Below, piece by piece: positions 1 through 9,894 of a stretch of 64,000 bases of DNA; the first letter of the stretch is position 1, and each line of letters begins with the position of its first letter. Position numbers and translations under genes: made by a program. The DNA is taken from the NCBI GenBank assembly GCA_046329515.1, contig JAXLUM010000001.1, positions 186,001 to 250,000 of the forward strand, given 5' to 3'. The notes beneath the pieces are model-generated. The model did not search any database. It worked only from the letters and a program-made list of their open reading frames with translations, and was not told where the DNA came from. This DNA is from Bog-950 sp046329515. Lineage in GTDB: Bacteria > Bacteroidota > Bacteroidia > Chitinophagales > LD1.

Positions 1-213
1 CCTTGAATTCAGGTTTACAACGCAGGTAAAGGATATTTAATTTATACCAAGGCAGTTAGACTCATGGCCGTTGCTACCGCCCTCGTCAGAAGGTAGTCGC
101 CGTGTTGTTTTAGAAGTTCCGTCAATTCGCCGAGGCTTTTTTGTTTTTAGTCCGAAATCCGCTCGGTTTGTTTATTTATTGCCATTGGCTAACTTTATAG
201 GTAAACACAACCT

Positions 214-2433
214 ATGAAGTTTTTTTTCTCTTTAATCTGCATTTCGTTTCTTATTAGTGCAGGTGCACAGGTAATGCAGGTAAAGGTGCCCAATTACACT
301 GTGTTTAGGGACACAGAAAGGAATGTCTCTAGTAGTCTTGTAGGCAACTCTTCGCCCGATGCACAACAGCACCCTGAATTCGGCCTACTGCCGTTTAATG
401 CTCAATGCCGGAACTGTGTCGAACTAATTGACAAACGAACCATTGATTCGAGGCTTTTTATTGATCCGCAAAACACCAAACATTCTTATTCGCAAAAGTC
501 AATTTTTCCCCTGCATTATAAAGCAAGTGAAAATGATGTTTGGCACACCATAGACCCACGCTTACAGCCGGTTGGCGGTGAACCTGGTGTTTATAGTGCA
601 CCACATCAGCCTGTTCCTACCAGTTGCAACATGAATAAAAAGTGTGTTACGCTTACGGCTGAGGGATTGAGCTTTGAGTACAATCGAAATTTGAACTTAT
701 CCTTTTTCAATGCCCAGACTTACACGCAGGCGCAACCTGTAAATTACGGCCAATACACCATCGGCGAAGACGGTTTACTAGTTAAAGACGCATGGCCTGG
801 TATAGATATGGAGCAGATTTTTGCAATAGGTGAGGTAAGAACCGATTTCGTTATTAAAGCGCCCTTGTCAATTCCTTTAAACGATGGCTACATGGTAATT
901 GAGGACAAGTTTACCTTGCCTACAGGATACACTTTTGCAGAAGGCGAAGGTAGTCATCTGGAAAACGGGGGCTTCACAGGTAACTACGAAATTAAGGACG
1001 CAAAGGGTAAATCAATTATCATCTATGAAAAGCCTGTTTTTTACGATAGCCGTGTATTAGGCTCTTTTGGAATATATCATCTGCAAAATTTCGGTAATAA
1101 TTATACGTTACAACTGCTTGTTCCCATAAGTTGGTTAAAGCAAACTGATTTGGTTTATCCCCTTGTTATAGACCCGGTGGTTTATGGCTTAACCAGGTAT
1201 GGAGATTATCTGTATACCGGTCAAACCGGCGCTAATTTGGGTTTTACCTCAATGGCTTTGGGTAGTTGCGATTACCACATGAATGTTCTTACCCCGGGCC
1301 CAAGCCAACTAGTTGATGCCTATGTTGGATTGGAATATACGTTGACCTATAACCCTAGTTGCGGAAACCCACCTCTAATTGCTCCGTTTTGTACTTTTAG
1401 CCAGGTTAGCATGGAGGTGCTTTGCGATTCGTGCCAAACCAGTACGGGCATTTTGGCCTGCGACCCTGCTAGCCCGCCATACACCGGCACTTGCGGTACA
1501 GACTCTAACCTAGTTCCCGGTTCAACCTTAATTCATGTAAATAACATTAACCCCAATTTTTTAAGCTGTTACTCAGGTGCAAGTTGCGGCGAATCCATTG
1601 CCTTTACGTTAAAAAACCGCGATTCCATTTGCGGAGATGTTTGTGGTAATTTGTGTGCCAGAGGAAACATGTGGCTAATTACTTTGGAAACAATGGCTAC
1701 AGGCTCACCGTCAATAATAAGTGTAAACGGAGATTCGCTTATTTCTTCAATACCTTCAGGAAACCAATGGTATTTAAACGGTATTATAGTGCCCGGCGCA
1801 ACAGGTGTTGTTTATGAAGCCACTACCCCCGGATGGTACACCGTAGTTAATAGTTCGGTTTCTCCCTGCCTTTCTGAACCCTATTATTTTGATACAGCAT
1901 GCAAAGCTATGTTCAACATAGTTGATGGTAGTGCGTTTGGATACGATAGCATTTACTTTGGCTACAATCAAAGCCTTGGTTATAATTTGAATTATTTGTG
2001 GGATTTTGGTGATAGCACTACCTCCACAGATCAATACCCGGATCATTTATATGCTCAACCCGGTCATTACCTTGTTTGCTTAACCGTTAGCAATGCGCAT
2101 TGCACAAACATGTTTTGCGATTCTTCTTTTTATGTTTTCAAAACAGATGGTGGGTTAATGTCGGAGCTACACATTATAAATCCTACGGGCCTTAATGATG
2201 AGACGAATCAGGAGCGATTGAGAATATATCCTAATCCGGCATGGAATGAATTAATTATTGAGAGCCCTGTATTTAAACCAGATGATATAGCTGTATTTGA
2301 TCTTAACGGTCGTCAGATTTTAAAGGAGCATTTTTCAAATCATATTGATATCAGCCACCTTACGCCCGGATTGTATGTGCTTATACTATCAAACCCTAAA
2401 GGACAGGTTGTTAAGCGCTTTGCAAAAATGTGA
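214..2433 (+). CDS. Secreted T9SS cargo protein with PKD domain
   Basis: A 739-residue exported protein of unknown activity. Residues 1-19 form a signal peptide ending in SAGAQ. The long N-terminal half has no domain I recognise and contains many paired cysteines (about residues 350-470), suggesting disulfides after export. A PKD-like fold sits near residues 585-635 (WDFGDS, then HLYAQPGHYLVCLTV). The last 70 residues are a type A T9SS sorting domain: YPNPAWNELIIE, then FDLNGRQ, then LTPGLYVLIL, ending in a basic KRFAKM tail. The family knowledge is that such proteins cross the outer membrane by T9SS and lose the C-terminal domain. Start is the ATG at 214. The gene ends 4 bases before the convergent GH31 gene. 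Function beyond surface localisation is unknown. Confidence 0.85.
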   Translation: MKFFFSLICISFLISAGAQVMQVKVPNYTVFRDTERNVSSSLVGNSSPDAQQHPEFGLLPFNAQCRNCVELIDKRTIDSRLFIDPQNTKHSYSQKSIFPLHYKASENDVWHTIDPRLQPVGGEPGVYSAPHQPVPTSCNMNKKCVTLTAEGLSFEYNRNLNLSFFNAQTYTQAQPVNYGQYTIGEDGLLVKDAWPGIDMEQIFAIGEVRTDFVIKAPLSIPLNDGYMVIEDKFTLPTGYTFAEGEGSHLENGGFTGNYEIKDAKGKSIIIYEKPVFYDSRVLGSFGIYHLQNFGNNYTLQLLVPISWLKQTDLVYPLVIDPVVYGLTRYGDYLYTGQTGANLGFTSMALGSCDYHMNVLTPGPSQLVDAYVGLEYTLTYNPSCGNPPLIAPFCTFSQVSMEVLCDSCQTSTGILACDPASPPYTGTCGTDSNLVPGSTLIHVNNINPNFLSCYSGASCGESIAFTLKNRDSICGDVCGNLCARGNMWLITLETMATGSPSIISVNGDSLISSIPSGNQWYLNGIIVPGATGVVYEATTPGWYTVVNSSVSPCLSEPYYFDTACKAMFNIVDGSAFGYDSIYFGYNQSLGYNLNYLWDFGDSTTSTDQYPDHLYAQPGHYLVCLTVSNAHCTNMFCDSSFYVFKTDGGLMSELHIINPTGLNDETNQERLRIYPNPAWNELIIESPVFKPDDIAVFDLNGRQILKEHFSNHIDISHLTPGLYVLILSNPKGQVVKRFAKM

Positions 2434-2437
2434 TAGG

Positions 2438-4738
2438 CTATTTTACAGAAACCAGAATGGATTCTTGTATTTTAACTGCAGTTAGAGATACTGCTAGTAA
2501 CTTCTTTTCATCATTGAAGTAGTTCGCTAAACTTTCCTTCCCATTCACCACCACTTGCTTCGGTTCTTCGCAATTAATAAACCGTATTTCCCAAACGCGC
2601 TCTTTAAGTTGGCCGGTAAAATGCTTGCCATCGGGCGTAATGCTTAATTGCATACCGCTGCTGTCTTGCGTAAATTTTATGGAAGTGAAGGAATAATCTC
2701 TTTCGCGATACTTATCGGTAGCGCCGTCATCCTCATACAAGTTAAAGCTACCATTAGCACCGCAGTAAACGGAAAGTATTATGGTGTCCAAAGGTTCATC
2801 AGCATGTTGTTTGCCGTATTGTTGAGGTATAATGCTGCCTTGTTTTACAAATACGGGTATTTCATTTAAAGTATAAGTAAGCGTAACCTTTCTGTCCCCT
2901 TCAATAAGGTTATTGTTGCGGTAGTCATACCAGTTGCCTTCAGGCAGCCAAACGGTTTGTGCAATGGCTTGCTTGCCTTTTAATGCTTTGAAAATTGGTG
3001 CTACAATCATGTCCTTACCGAAATAATATTGCTGCGGGCAGCGATACGCTTCTTCTTTATCAGGGTATTCATAGTACATAGGGTGCACGAGGGATATAGC
3101 GCTATCGTAGGCCATGCGGCTATAGGTATAGATGTATGGTATCAGGCTGTAGCGTTGCAGCACAACCTTTTTCATTGCTTCAAAATTTTCAGTAGGGTAT
3201 TGCCACATTCGGCGTTCAATGCCGGGGTCGTTGGTGGCGTGTGTTCGGAATATAGGACTGAAAGCACCCCACTGTACCCAGCGTGTAAACAGCTCGGCAT
3301 TTTGCTTAAGCTTTTTATTTATTGGCTGCATATGGCCGCCAATGTCGTGGCTCCAAAAGCCAAAGCCAACGTTAGCGGCTGTAGCAGTGAACCAAGGTTG
3401 GTAGGCCAGCGATTTCCAACTAATAACCACATCGCCGCTAAAACCTATTTGGTAACGCTGGTTACCCAGCCCACCATAACGATGAAAGATAAGCGGACGT
3501 TTGCCTTGCCGCTGCATATCACTGAAGTGAACATAGTTCAAGTAGAAAGTAGGGTTAACGCCTTTTAGTTTGGTTTGATTGTATTGCTGCCAATCGAGCC
3601 ACCAAAAATCTACACCCGCTTTTTCGTAGGGGTGCAACAGCACATTAAAATAATTTTGGGCGAATTGTTTATTGGTAATATCAAAGGGAATAGTGTGGCA
3701 ACCTGCAGTATCAAAGCCCATGGCATTGGCAAACTGGCAATAGGTGGCCTCATGCGGTTGAACACCTGAAGCAGGGTGTAGGTTAAGGCAGGTGCGAATG
3801 TTTTTTGTATCCGTCCATTTTAAAAAACCCTGGTAATCGGGAAAGTATTTTTTCGTCCAGGTAAAACCAGTCCACGCATCGGGTTGGGGGGTGTATTTAG
3901 CAAAGGCATCGGGGTCGCTGGTTTTGGTCATGTGCCAATCCATATCAATTACCAAAACATCTAAGGGCAGTCCGTGGCTTTCGTAACCGGCAACAATGTC
4001 TTTAAAATCCTGTTCGCTATACTGGTAATAGCGGCTATACCAAATACCAAAAGCAAATTTAGGCGGCAATGCTATTTTGCCGGATAGCAGCGTAAAGTCA
4101 TATAAGGCTGCTTTATAATTACTGCCATAACCGAAGAAATACCAATCAACATTTTTAGCTGTTGCGCTGTTTTGCACCCAGGGCCAGTCGGTGGTATCAA
4201 ATACAGGTTTTTCACTGTCATTAATCAACGCCCATCCGTTACGGGACAGCAGCCCCTCACCGGTATTTATTTTTTTAAGCGTTTGAAAACTGAATTGACC
4301 CAGCGTGCCATCTAAAGTGCGGGTGGTGCCATGCAGGTTTTTAGTATTGCGCATTCCCGGTTTCCAGCTAAACGTATGCTTGGCATCAGCATAATCTATT
4401 TTTAAGTTACACTTGTTAAACGGGCCGCTACCTAATTTGTAGCTAAGGGTTAAACAGGATGTAGAAATAACAAGCCAGCCACTTTCTGTTTTGGTTTTAA
4501 AAGCTGGTGCCGGCAGGTTCCGGTTTAAAATTGTAATAGTAGCCTGATCATTAAATACGGTATCTGCTGAATATTCCATGCGTATTACACCCTCGCTAAG
4601 TACAGTAAAGCGGGCATTGCCTGCACTTACCACTGATGCAGCATTGGCAACTGGCTGGTAGTGTTGTGCGAAAGTGTGGCTACAACAAAAAACAAAACAT
4701 AACAGAAAGCAATAGGGCAAGGCAGTAAGCGAACGCAT
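2438..4738 (-). CDS. Glycoside hydrolase family 31 (alpha-glucosidase type)
   Basis: A 766-residue exported GH31 enzyme that should cleave alpha-linked glucosides or xylosides with retention. It has a signal peptide (residues 1-24, ending HTFAQ), an N-terminal beta-sandwich, a TIM barrel from about residue 225 to 560 and a C-terminal beta-sandwich. The likely nucleophile is Asp382 in WWLDWQQ and the likely acid/base is Asp436 in FSGDVV; the substrate-site motif FGFWSHDIGGH follows at about 459. Length fits the family. I see no T9SS sorting domain, so it is probably periplasmic or surface-anchored another way. Its start codon overlaps the stop of the upstream DUF4468 gene as TAATG, suggesting translational coupling. 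Exact substrate cannot be told from sequence alone. Confidence 0.88.
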   Translation of the reverse strand: MRSLTALPYCFLLCFVFCCSHTFAQHYQPVANAASVVSAGNARFTVLSEGVIRMEYSADTVFNDQATITILNRNLPAPAFKTKTESGWLVISTSCLTLSYKLGSGPFNKCNLKIDYADAKHTFSWKPGMRNTKNLHGTTRTLDGTLGQFSFQTLKKINTGEGLLSRNGWALINDSEKPVFDTTDWPWVQNSATAKNVDWYFFGYGSNYKAALYDFTLLSGKIALPPKFAFGIWYSRYYQYSEQDFKDIVAGYESHGLPLDVLVIDMDWHMTKTSDPDAFAKYTPQPDAWTGFTWTKKYFPDYQGFLKWTDTKNIRTCLNLHPASGVQPHEATYCQFANAMGFDTAGCHTIPFDITNKQFAQNYFNVLLHPYEKAGVDFWWLDWQQYNQTKLKGVNPTFYLNYVHFSDMQRQGKRPLIFHRYGGLGNQRYQIGFSGDVVISWKSLAYQPWFTATAANVGFGFWSHDIGGHMQPINKKLKQNAELFTRWVQWGAFSPIFRTHATNDPGIERRMWQYPTENFEAMKKVVLQRYSLIPYIYTYSRMAYDSAISLVHPMYYEYPDKEEAYRCPQQYYFGKDMIVAPIFKALKGKQAIAQTVWLPEGNWYDYRNNNLIEGDRKVTLTYTLNEIPVFVKQGSIIPQQYGKQHADEPLDTIILSVYCGANGSFNLYEDDGATDKYRERDYSFTSIKFTQDSSGMQLSITPDGKHFTGQLKERVWEIRFINCEEPKQVVVNGKESLANYFNDEKKLLAVSLTAVKIQESILVSVK

Positions 4739-5475
4739 TATTTTTTAGCAGGTGCTTTGGTGGTATTAGTTGAACTTTTTGAATTGCTGCTTGTGCTCTT
4801 TTTGCCGGCGCTGCTTTTTGAAGTAGTAGCAGGGGCCACGTACAGCATTTTTTTATCCTTTAATTCTTTGGCAAAGGCATCTGCTTGTGCCTTTACGGTT
4901 TTATTAAAGTAAGCAGTAAGTTGATTGAATTCCTCCGTACTTTTTTGGCAAGTGTAAAGGTCGCTCAGGTTGCCTGAGTGCTCGCAGGGTACACCACCAT
5001 CAAAAGAAAATATGCCTGCATCCGCATAGCTTTTAGCATCAAAATGAAAATAACGCACGTTTGAAATGCTAAAGGTGGCTTCTCCTGCCTTTGCCTGTAT
5101 GGCAATGTCATATTTAATGTAAAGCATTCGCAGGGATGTGGTTGTTCCGCCAAAGTATTTAATAAGGCCTAACGCCTGTATACGCAAAACCGAAGGGTCC
5201 AGCATTTGCATGGCATGGCTGTTATCGAATTGCTTTTCTACTGCGTCCTTACTTTTTTGTTTAACATCGGTGGGGGCCGGGGTATTAACTGCGGTAAACA
5301 AACCGGAGTTAGCATTAACCCATGTTTCTGCCAGGCTGTATACATCTTCCGGTTTTACTTTAGCCCCCAGCTTAATGGTTTGCTTATAGCTAAGCTGCGG
5401 TACACTTACCTTTTGTTGAGCCTGCGCAGTAAAAGCTGTAATAACAAATAGTAAAAGCAAAAATGTTGACCTCAT
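4738..5475 (-). CDS. DUF4468-like exported protein
   Basis: A 245-residue protein with a signal peptide (residues 1-19, ending TAQAQ). The body (about 25-200) resembles the DUF4468 family, a TBP-like fold of unknown function common in Bacteroidota: YKQTIKLGAKVKPEDVYSLAETWV near the start, then a GLIKYFGG strand. The last 30 residues are low complexity, rich in Ser, Lys, Thr and Ala, and end in APAKK. It is the first gene of a two-gene unit with the GH31 enzyme (TAATG overlap). A clear paralogue lies at 12808-13482. Export is well supported; the role is unknown, and the Pfam assignment is from memory of the motif. Confidence 0.7.
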   Translation of the reverse strand: MRSTFLLLLFVITAFTAQAQQKVSVPQLSYKQTIKLGAKVKPEDVYSLAETWVNANSGLFTAVNTPAPTDVKQKSKDAVEKQFDNSHAMQMLDPSVLRIQALGLIKYFGGTTTSLRMLYIKYDIAIQAKAGEATFSISNVRYFHFDAKSYADAGIFSFDGGVPCEHSGNLSDLYTCQKSTEEFNQLTAYFNKTVKAQADAFAKELKDKKMLYVAPATTSKSSAGKKSTSSNSKSSTNTTKAPAKK

Positions 5476-5548
5476 AGCACTTAATTAAGCCGAAAAAATA
5501 CAATTTGTTTTTAATGAGGCTGTTTTATTTATGGTATAAGTTTGGTTT

Positions 5549-5986
5549 ATGAAGCAACAGAATTACGATAATCACATTTTCTATTATTGGCCGCACCATT
5601 TCTTTTTTTACGGAGCCATTGCAGCAGGCTTTGTGTTGTGCGGCTTAGGGGCCTGGAAATATGAGGAGCAGCGAATGTTATGGCTAATGGCGGGCTTTGT
5701 TATTTTTTTGATTGTGTGGTTGGCCTTAATGCTGCGGCAGCATTATGCCTTGGGAAATCAAAACAGAATTGTGCGTTTGGAAATGCGCCTGCGCTACTAT
5801 CAGTTAACCGGCAAACGTTTTGAAGGAGCAGAGAAGCAACTTTCCTTTGGCCGTATAGCTGCCCTGCGTTTTGCGCCTGATGAAGAATTGCCCGCGCTTG
5901 TTGAGTTGGCGTTAAAAGAACACTTAAGCGCTGATGAAATAAAACGCCGTATCAAAAACTGGCTGCCCGATACCATGCGTGTTTAA
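5549..5986 (+). CDS. DUF6526 family membrane protein
   Basis: A 145-residue inner-membrane protein. Two transmembrane helices are visible (about residues 17-36 and 43-63), framed by a soluble start (MKQQNYDNH) and a cytoplasmic-looking tail with RIVRLEMRLRYYQLTG. The pattern of an HxxFYYWPHH start, two helices and an E-R-LRYYQLTGKRF tail matches the Bacteroidota family DUF6526, whose function is unknown. It is divergent from the DUF4468/GH31 pair and overlaps the convergent SRPBCC gene by 4 bases. A TAAGTTTG box (5537-5544) matches a Bacteroidota -7 element but lies too close to the ATG to be convincing. Confidence 0.75.
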   Translation: MKQQNYDNHIFYYWPHHFFFYGAIAAGFVLCGLGAWKYEEQRMLWLMAGFVIFLIVWLALMLRQHYALGNQNRIVRLEMRLRYYQLTGKRFEGAEKQLSFGRIAALRFAPDEELPALVELALKEHLSADEIKRRIKNWLPDTMRV

Positions 5987-6462
5987 GCAGGTAATAGTAT
6001 CTTTTTCCATTCGTCGCTTTCGGCGTACTGCTTAATAATAGCGTTGCGGTGTTGTAGTAACCGCTTTAAATAACTGGTAAGAAATAAGCGGTTAAACAAA
6101 CGGCCTGCTAAACCCAAAGGCGACTCAAAATAAAATTCATCTTCCATTATGGTTTTATCACCTGCCTTAGCAAAGCGGTGATGGTGCACAATGCTTTTAA
6201 AGGCCCCTTGCACCATTTCATCAGTAAAAAAGGTGGGGTAGTTATAAGCCGTTATACGCGATGTAAGGGTTTGCCATACCCCTAAGTGTTTGGCGCGCCA
6301 GGTAACCGTTTCATTAAGCAAAATTAGCCCTTGGGTGCGGCCGGCTATAGCTTTTTCCCCTGTTGTTTCCGTGCTAACCATATGCAGGTCTATGCTGGTA
6401 GCCAACTGAAAACAGCGTTCAATTGGCGCATTTATCTCTGTAATTAAGCTTATTAGGGGCAT
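5983..6462 (-). CDS. SRPBCC (START-like) family protein
   Basis: A 159-residue soluble protein with the outline of the SRPBCC ligand-binding fold: an N-terminal strand and short helix (ITEINAPIERCFQLATSID), central antiparallel strands with ETVTWRAKHLGVWQTLTSRI, FTDEMVQGAFKSIVHHHRF and DEFYFESPLG, and a long C-terminal helix. The closest known type is the cyclase/cell-division-inhibitor-like SRPBCC group found across Bacteroidota. No catalytic residue can be named. No signal peptide, so it acts in the cytoplasm. The 3' end overlaps the convergent DUF6526 gene by 4 bases. The ligand is unknown. Confidence 0.72.
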   Translation of the reverse strand: MPLISLITEINAPIERCFQLATSIDLHMVSTETTGEKAIAGRTQGLILLNETVTWRAKHLGVWQTLTSRITAYNYPTFFTDEMVQGAFKSIVHHHRFAKAGDKTIMEDEFYFESPLGLAGRLFNRLFLTSYLKRLLQHRNAIIKQYAESDEWKKILLPA

Positions 6463-6661
6463 TTAAGCATCAAAAGTGCTTAATATCCGGCAATGGCGGA
6501 AGCCAGAGGTAAGATGAAGAGCGCTCTGATAGCCTGTTTTAATATGTGATTTTTATCATGTCTTTGGTTGTTGAATCTGATAAATGTCACGCTTTTCATA
6601 AGTCCGTTGCTACAGACTTTAGCGTATCAAAATTTTTAAGCGGTTACATAATCCTGAACTT

Positions 6662-9325
6662 ATGATGAACAACAGCACAATTCAAACTACCGGTAACAGC
6701 ACTGAGGTGCTCCTCTCCATTTTGAACGATGTTGAAGAAGGAGTGTTTTCGATTAATGCCAAAACCAATGAGCAGCTATTTATATCGGAGGGCTGCACCC
6801 GAATTTATGGCTATACACCACAGGAGTTTAAAGATGCCCCTAATCTTTGGTTTGATATAGTGCACGAGGAGGACAAGGCTTATGTTGACAAGCAAATGGC
6901 CCGTATGTATACCGGCGAGTGTGTAGAATCAGAATACCGCATACTACGAAAGGATGGTAAGCTGCGTTGGTTGAACTTTAAGGTACGCTCAATACTGGAT
7001 GCTGATGGAGCCATTGACCGTATAAACGGAATAATTACGGATATAACAGACAAAAAGAAACACGAGAAAATAATAGAAGATACCAATGCAGAATTGAATA
7101 AAATATTCGATACCGTAGATGAGGTGCTTTATTCAGTAGATATACGCAATGGCCGCGTTAAACATATATCGCGTGCCTGCGAAAGGCTGTATGGGTACAA
7201 GCCGCATGAATTTTACGAGGATGTTAACCTTTGGCAAAAGGTGATATTGAAGGAGGATGAGGAAGTTTTAAAGCAACATATGGCTGCAGTATTTGGTGGT
7301 AAAAAAGATGTTCGCCAATATCGTATAAGAACGCGCGAAGGCCATTTGCGCTGGGTGGAGAACAGGGTAATACCTACGTTAAGCGCAACCGGTGAGCTTT
7401 TAAAGGTAGATGGCATTACCATGGATATTACCGCGCAGAAAATTGCCGAGGAGCAGTTACGTGGCAGTACCAAGGAAGCGGAGGACTACCGTACGGCATT
7501 GATTGAAAGCGCCATAGTTTCTATAGCCGATAAGTACGGACGAATACGTTATGTGAATGAAAACTTCTGCAAAATATCGAAATACGCAGAGCATGAGTTG
7601 CTGGGCCAGGACCACAGTATTATAAGTTCAGGAGTGCACTCTAAAACGTATGTGCGCGAATTTTGGAAAACCATAACTGCCGGAAAAATATGGCGCGGTG
7701 AGTTTTGCAACAAAGCAAAAGACGGCACTTTATATTGGGTAGATAATACGATAGTGCCCTTTTTGAATGAAGATGGCGAACCCTATCAATACGTTAGCAT
7801 ACGTAAAGACATAACACAGAAAAAAGAGCAGGAGGAACGGCTGCGCAAAAGTGAAAGGCAATTCAGAGAGTTTTTTGAGTTGGCGCCGGAGGCCATATTT
7901 ATATATGATATAGACAGCAAGCACTTTATTGACTTTAATAATAATGCTGAATTGCTTTTAGGATATAGCGCAGAAGAGTTAAGGCATTTAGGACCTGCAG
8001 ACATAAGCCCTCAGTTTCAGCCGGACGGTACAGCCAGCGCACCAAGAAGCGAAAAGGTGATTGAGAGGGTTATGACCGGTGAACGTGTGATTTTTGAGTG
8101 GAACCATTTGCGTAAGGACGGGCAAGAGATAACCTGCGAAGTGCGCCTGGTAAAAATTTCCGATGCCGATCAAAATCTTATACGCGCCAGTATTATTGAT
8201 ATTTCAGAGAAGAAGCACAACCAACAGGTAATTCAGAAATCGGAGGCCAACTTTAGAGCTATTCTTGATAATACAGATACCGCTTACGTGCTTACTGACC
8301 TTGACATGAACATAGTGTCCTTCAATCAACGCGCGGCCATTAATGTTCCGCTGCATTTTAATATGCCTATTGAAGCGGGAATGTCCGTTTACTCGTTTTT
8401 ACGCGGTAAGCGCAGTTCAGCAATTAAAGAGTATGCTGCGCGCGTATTATGCGGTGAGAACATAAGCTATGATGTTAACCTGAAGGAGTTGTACGGCTGC
8501 GACATGTGGTATAATATGAAGCTGATAGGTGTGTGTGATAACCACGGTAAAGTGTTTGGCATAACTATAGCCATGACTGATATTACTATACAGAAAACAA
8601 TAAGCGCTGAACTGGAAAAGCAGGTGGAAGAGCGCACTACAGAACTGCGGGATACTATTAAGGAGCTGGAATCATTTTCATATACCGTATCGCATGACCT
8701 TATGGCGCCATTACGTGTAATGAATGGCTTTGCGCAAATATTGCAGGAAGACTATACTGAAAAGCTGGATGCACATGGCCGGAAGTGTATTGATGTAATT
8801 ATGAATAACAGCACACGTATGGGCCAGCTTATAAATGACCTGCTTGATTTTAGCCGCCTGGGTCGCAAACCAATGGTTTGTAAAAAAGTGGTAATGAACG
8901 AACTGGTACTTGCCGTGCGCGAGGAACTAAAGGCACAGGCAGGTGCCGGATTTCATGCAGAGATAGTGCAGCAAAACCTTGGTGATGTGTTTGCCGACCC
9001 TGCTATGTTGCGGCAGGTTTGGGTAAATCTGCTTTCAAATGCCATTAAGTACTCATCAAAAAAAGAAAAGCCGCTAATAGAGATAGGAAAGTTTATGCAG
9101 GACGGTAAAGCTGTGTATTTTGTGCGCGATAACGGAGCAGGTTTTAGCATGGCCCACGCCGATAAGCTTTTTGGTGTATTCAGCCGCCTGCATAACCAGA
9201 GTGAATTTAATGGTACCGGTGTTGGTTTGGCCCTGGTGAGCAGAATAATTACCAAACACGGTGGAAGGATATGGGCAGATGCCAAGCCGGGTGAGGGAGC
9301 CGTTTTCTACTTTACGTTGAATTGA
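6662..9325 (+). CDS. Multi-PAS sensor histidine kinase
   Basis: An 887-residue soluble sensor kinase without signal peptide or membrane helix. Five PAS/PAC units are visible, at about 14-135, 145-265, 275-395, 400-525 and 530-650, each closing with a PAC motif such as DITDKKK, DITAQK, DITQKKE or DISEKK. A coiled-coil linker with EKQVEERTTELRDTI leads to a HisKA domain with phospho-acceptor His678 in SYTVSHDLMAPLR. The HATPase domain shows the N box (LLSNAIKYS), G1 (DNGAGF) and G2 (GTGVGLALV). It lacks a receiver domain. The response-regulator gene follows at once, its possible TTG start overlapping the stop codon, so the two form a pair. Signal is unknown; stacked cytosolic PAS domains suggest redox, oxygen, light or small-molecule sensing. 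Two ATGs (6662, 6665) are equally possible starts. Confidence 0.92.
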   Translation: MMNNSTIQTTGNSTEVLLSILNDVEEGVFSINAKTNEQLFISEGCTRIYGYTPQEFKDAPNLWFDIVHEEDKAYVDKQMARMYTGECVESEYRILRKDGKLRWLNFKVRSILDADGAIDRINGIITDITDKKKHEKIIEDTNAELNKIFDTVDEVLYSVDIRNGRVKHISRACERLYGYKPHEFYEDVNLWQKVILKEDEEVLKQHMAAVFGGKKDVRQYRIRTREGHLRWVENRVIPTLSATGELLKVDGITMDITAQKIAEEQLRGSTKEAEDYRTALIESAIVSIADKYGRIRYVNENFCKISKYAEHELLGQDHSIISSGVHSKTYVREFWKTITAGKIWRGEFCNKAKDGTLYWVDNTIVPFLNEDGEPYQYVSIRKDITQKKEQEERLRKSERQFREFFELAPEAIFIYDIDSKHFIDFNNNAELLLGYSAEELRHLGPADISPQFQPDGTASAPRSEKVIERVMTGERVIFEWNHLRKDGQEITCEVRLVKISDADQNLIRASIIDISEKKHNQQVIQKSEANFRAILDNTDTAYVLTDLDMNIVSFNQRAAINVPLHFNMPIEAGMSVYSFLRGKRSSAIKEYAARVLCGENISYDVNLKELYGCDMWYNMKLIGVCDNHGKVFGITIAMTDITIQKTISAELEKQVEERTTELRDTIKELESFSYTVSHDLMAPLRVMNGFAQILQEDYTEKLDAHGRKCIDVIMNNSTRMGQLINDLLDFSRLGRKPMVCKKVVMNELVLAVREELKAQAGAGFHAEIVQQNLGDVFADPAMLRQVWVNLLSNAIKYSSKKEKPLIEIGKFMQDGKAVYFVRDNGAGFSMAHADKLFGVFSRLHNQSEFNGTGVGLALVSRIITKHGGRIWADAKPGEGAVFYFTLN

Positions 9326-9333
9326 AAAGAACT

Positions 9334-9804
9334 ATGATGGATAAATATATTACTGAAATTTTGGTAGTAGAGGATAACCCTTATGAGGCCGACCTTGTAA
9401 AGCGCTGTCTTAAAAAGCTCCTTCCCCCGGAGCGGATAGCGCATATAGAAGACGGAGCCCAGGCGTTAGACTTTATTTTTGCCCGCGGAGATTATGCCTT
9501 TCGCGAAGGAGCGGGTTTGCCCCGCCTTATATTGCTGGATATTAAGCTGCCTAAGGTAACTGGCTTAGAGATACTGGCGCAAATAAGGGCTAACGCTGCT
9601 ACACAACAAGTGCCCGTGGTGGTGTTCAGTTCATCGCGCGAGATGCGTGATTTGACAGAAGCCTATAAATACGGAGCCAACAGCTACGTAGTAAAGCCTA
9701 TAGATTTTGGCGAATTGGAAAATGTAATAACCTCCATTGTGCGATATTGGCTGGAGATTAACTACTTCCAAATCAACAATGCAGGCACTACCGATAAGCA
9801 TTAG
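9334..9804 (+). CDS. Single-domain response regulator (CheY/Rcp1-like)
   Basis: A 156-residue receiver domain with no output domain. The acid pocket is Glu13-Asp14 (VVEDNPYEA), the phospho-acceptor is Asp69 in LILLDIKLP, the switch serine is in VVFSSS, and Lys121 sits in VVKPID. The insertion between helix 2 and strand 3 (FARGDYAFREGAGLP) is typical of the Rcp1-like class that pairs with phytochrome-like or multi-PAS kinases. The neighbouring kinase is the obvious partner. A TTG at 9322 overlaps the kinase stop and would add four residues; I prefer the ATG at 9334 (or 9337). Having no DNA-binding domain, it must act by protein contact or phosphorelay. Confidence 0.9.
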   Translation: MMDKYITEILVVEDNPYEADLVKRCLKKLLPPERIAHIEDGAQALDFIFARGDYAFREGAGLPRLILLDIKLPKVTGLEILAQIRANAATQQVPVVVFSSSREMRDLTEAYKYGANSYVVKPIDFGELENVITSIVRYWLEINYFQINNAGTTDKH

Positions 9805-9894
9805 GCCCAAATACCCTTTATTCTTACTAAACACAGCAAGGGTGCAAGGGCAATGGTATATTTGCTACATATAAATGTTTCAAAAACATAGGCC

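Noticed and set aside
3029..3568. A 179-codon plus-strand frame
   Set aside because: Antisense to the GH31 catalytic domain, which has clear catalytic motifs; no signal of its own.
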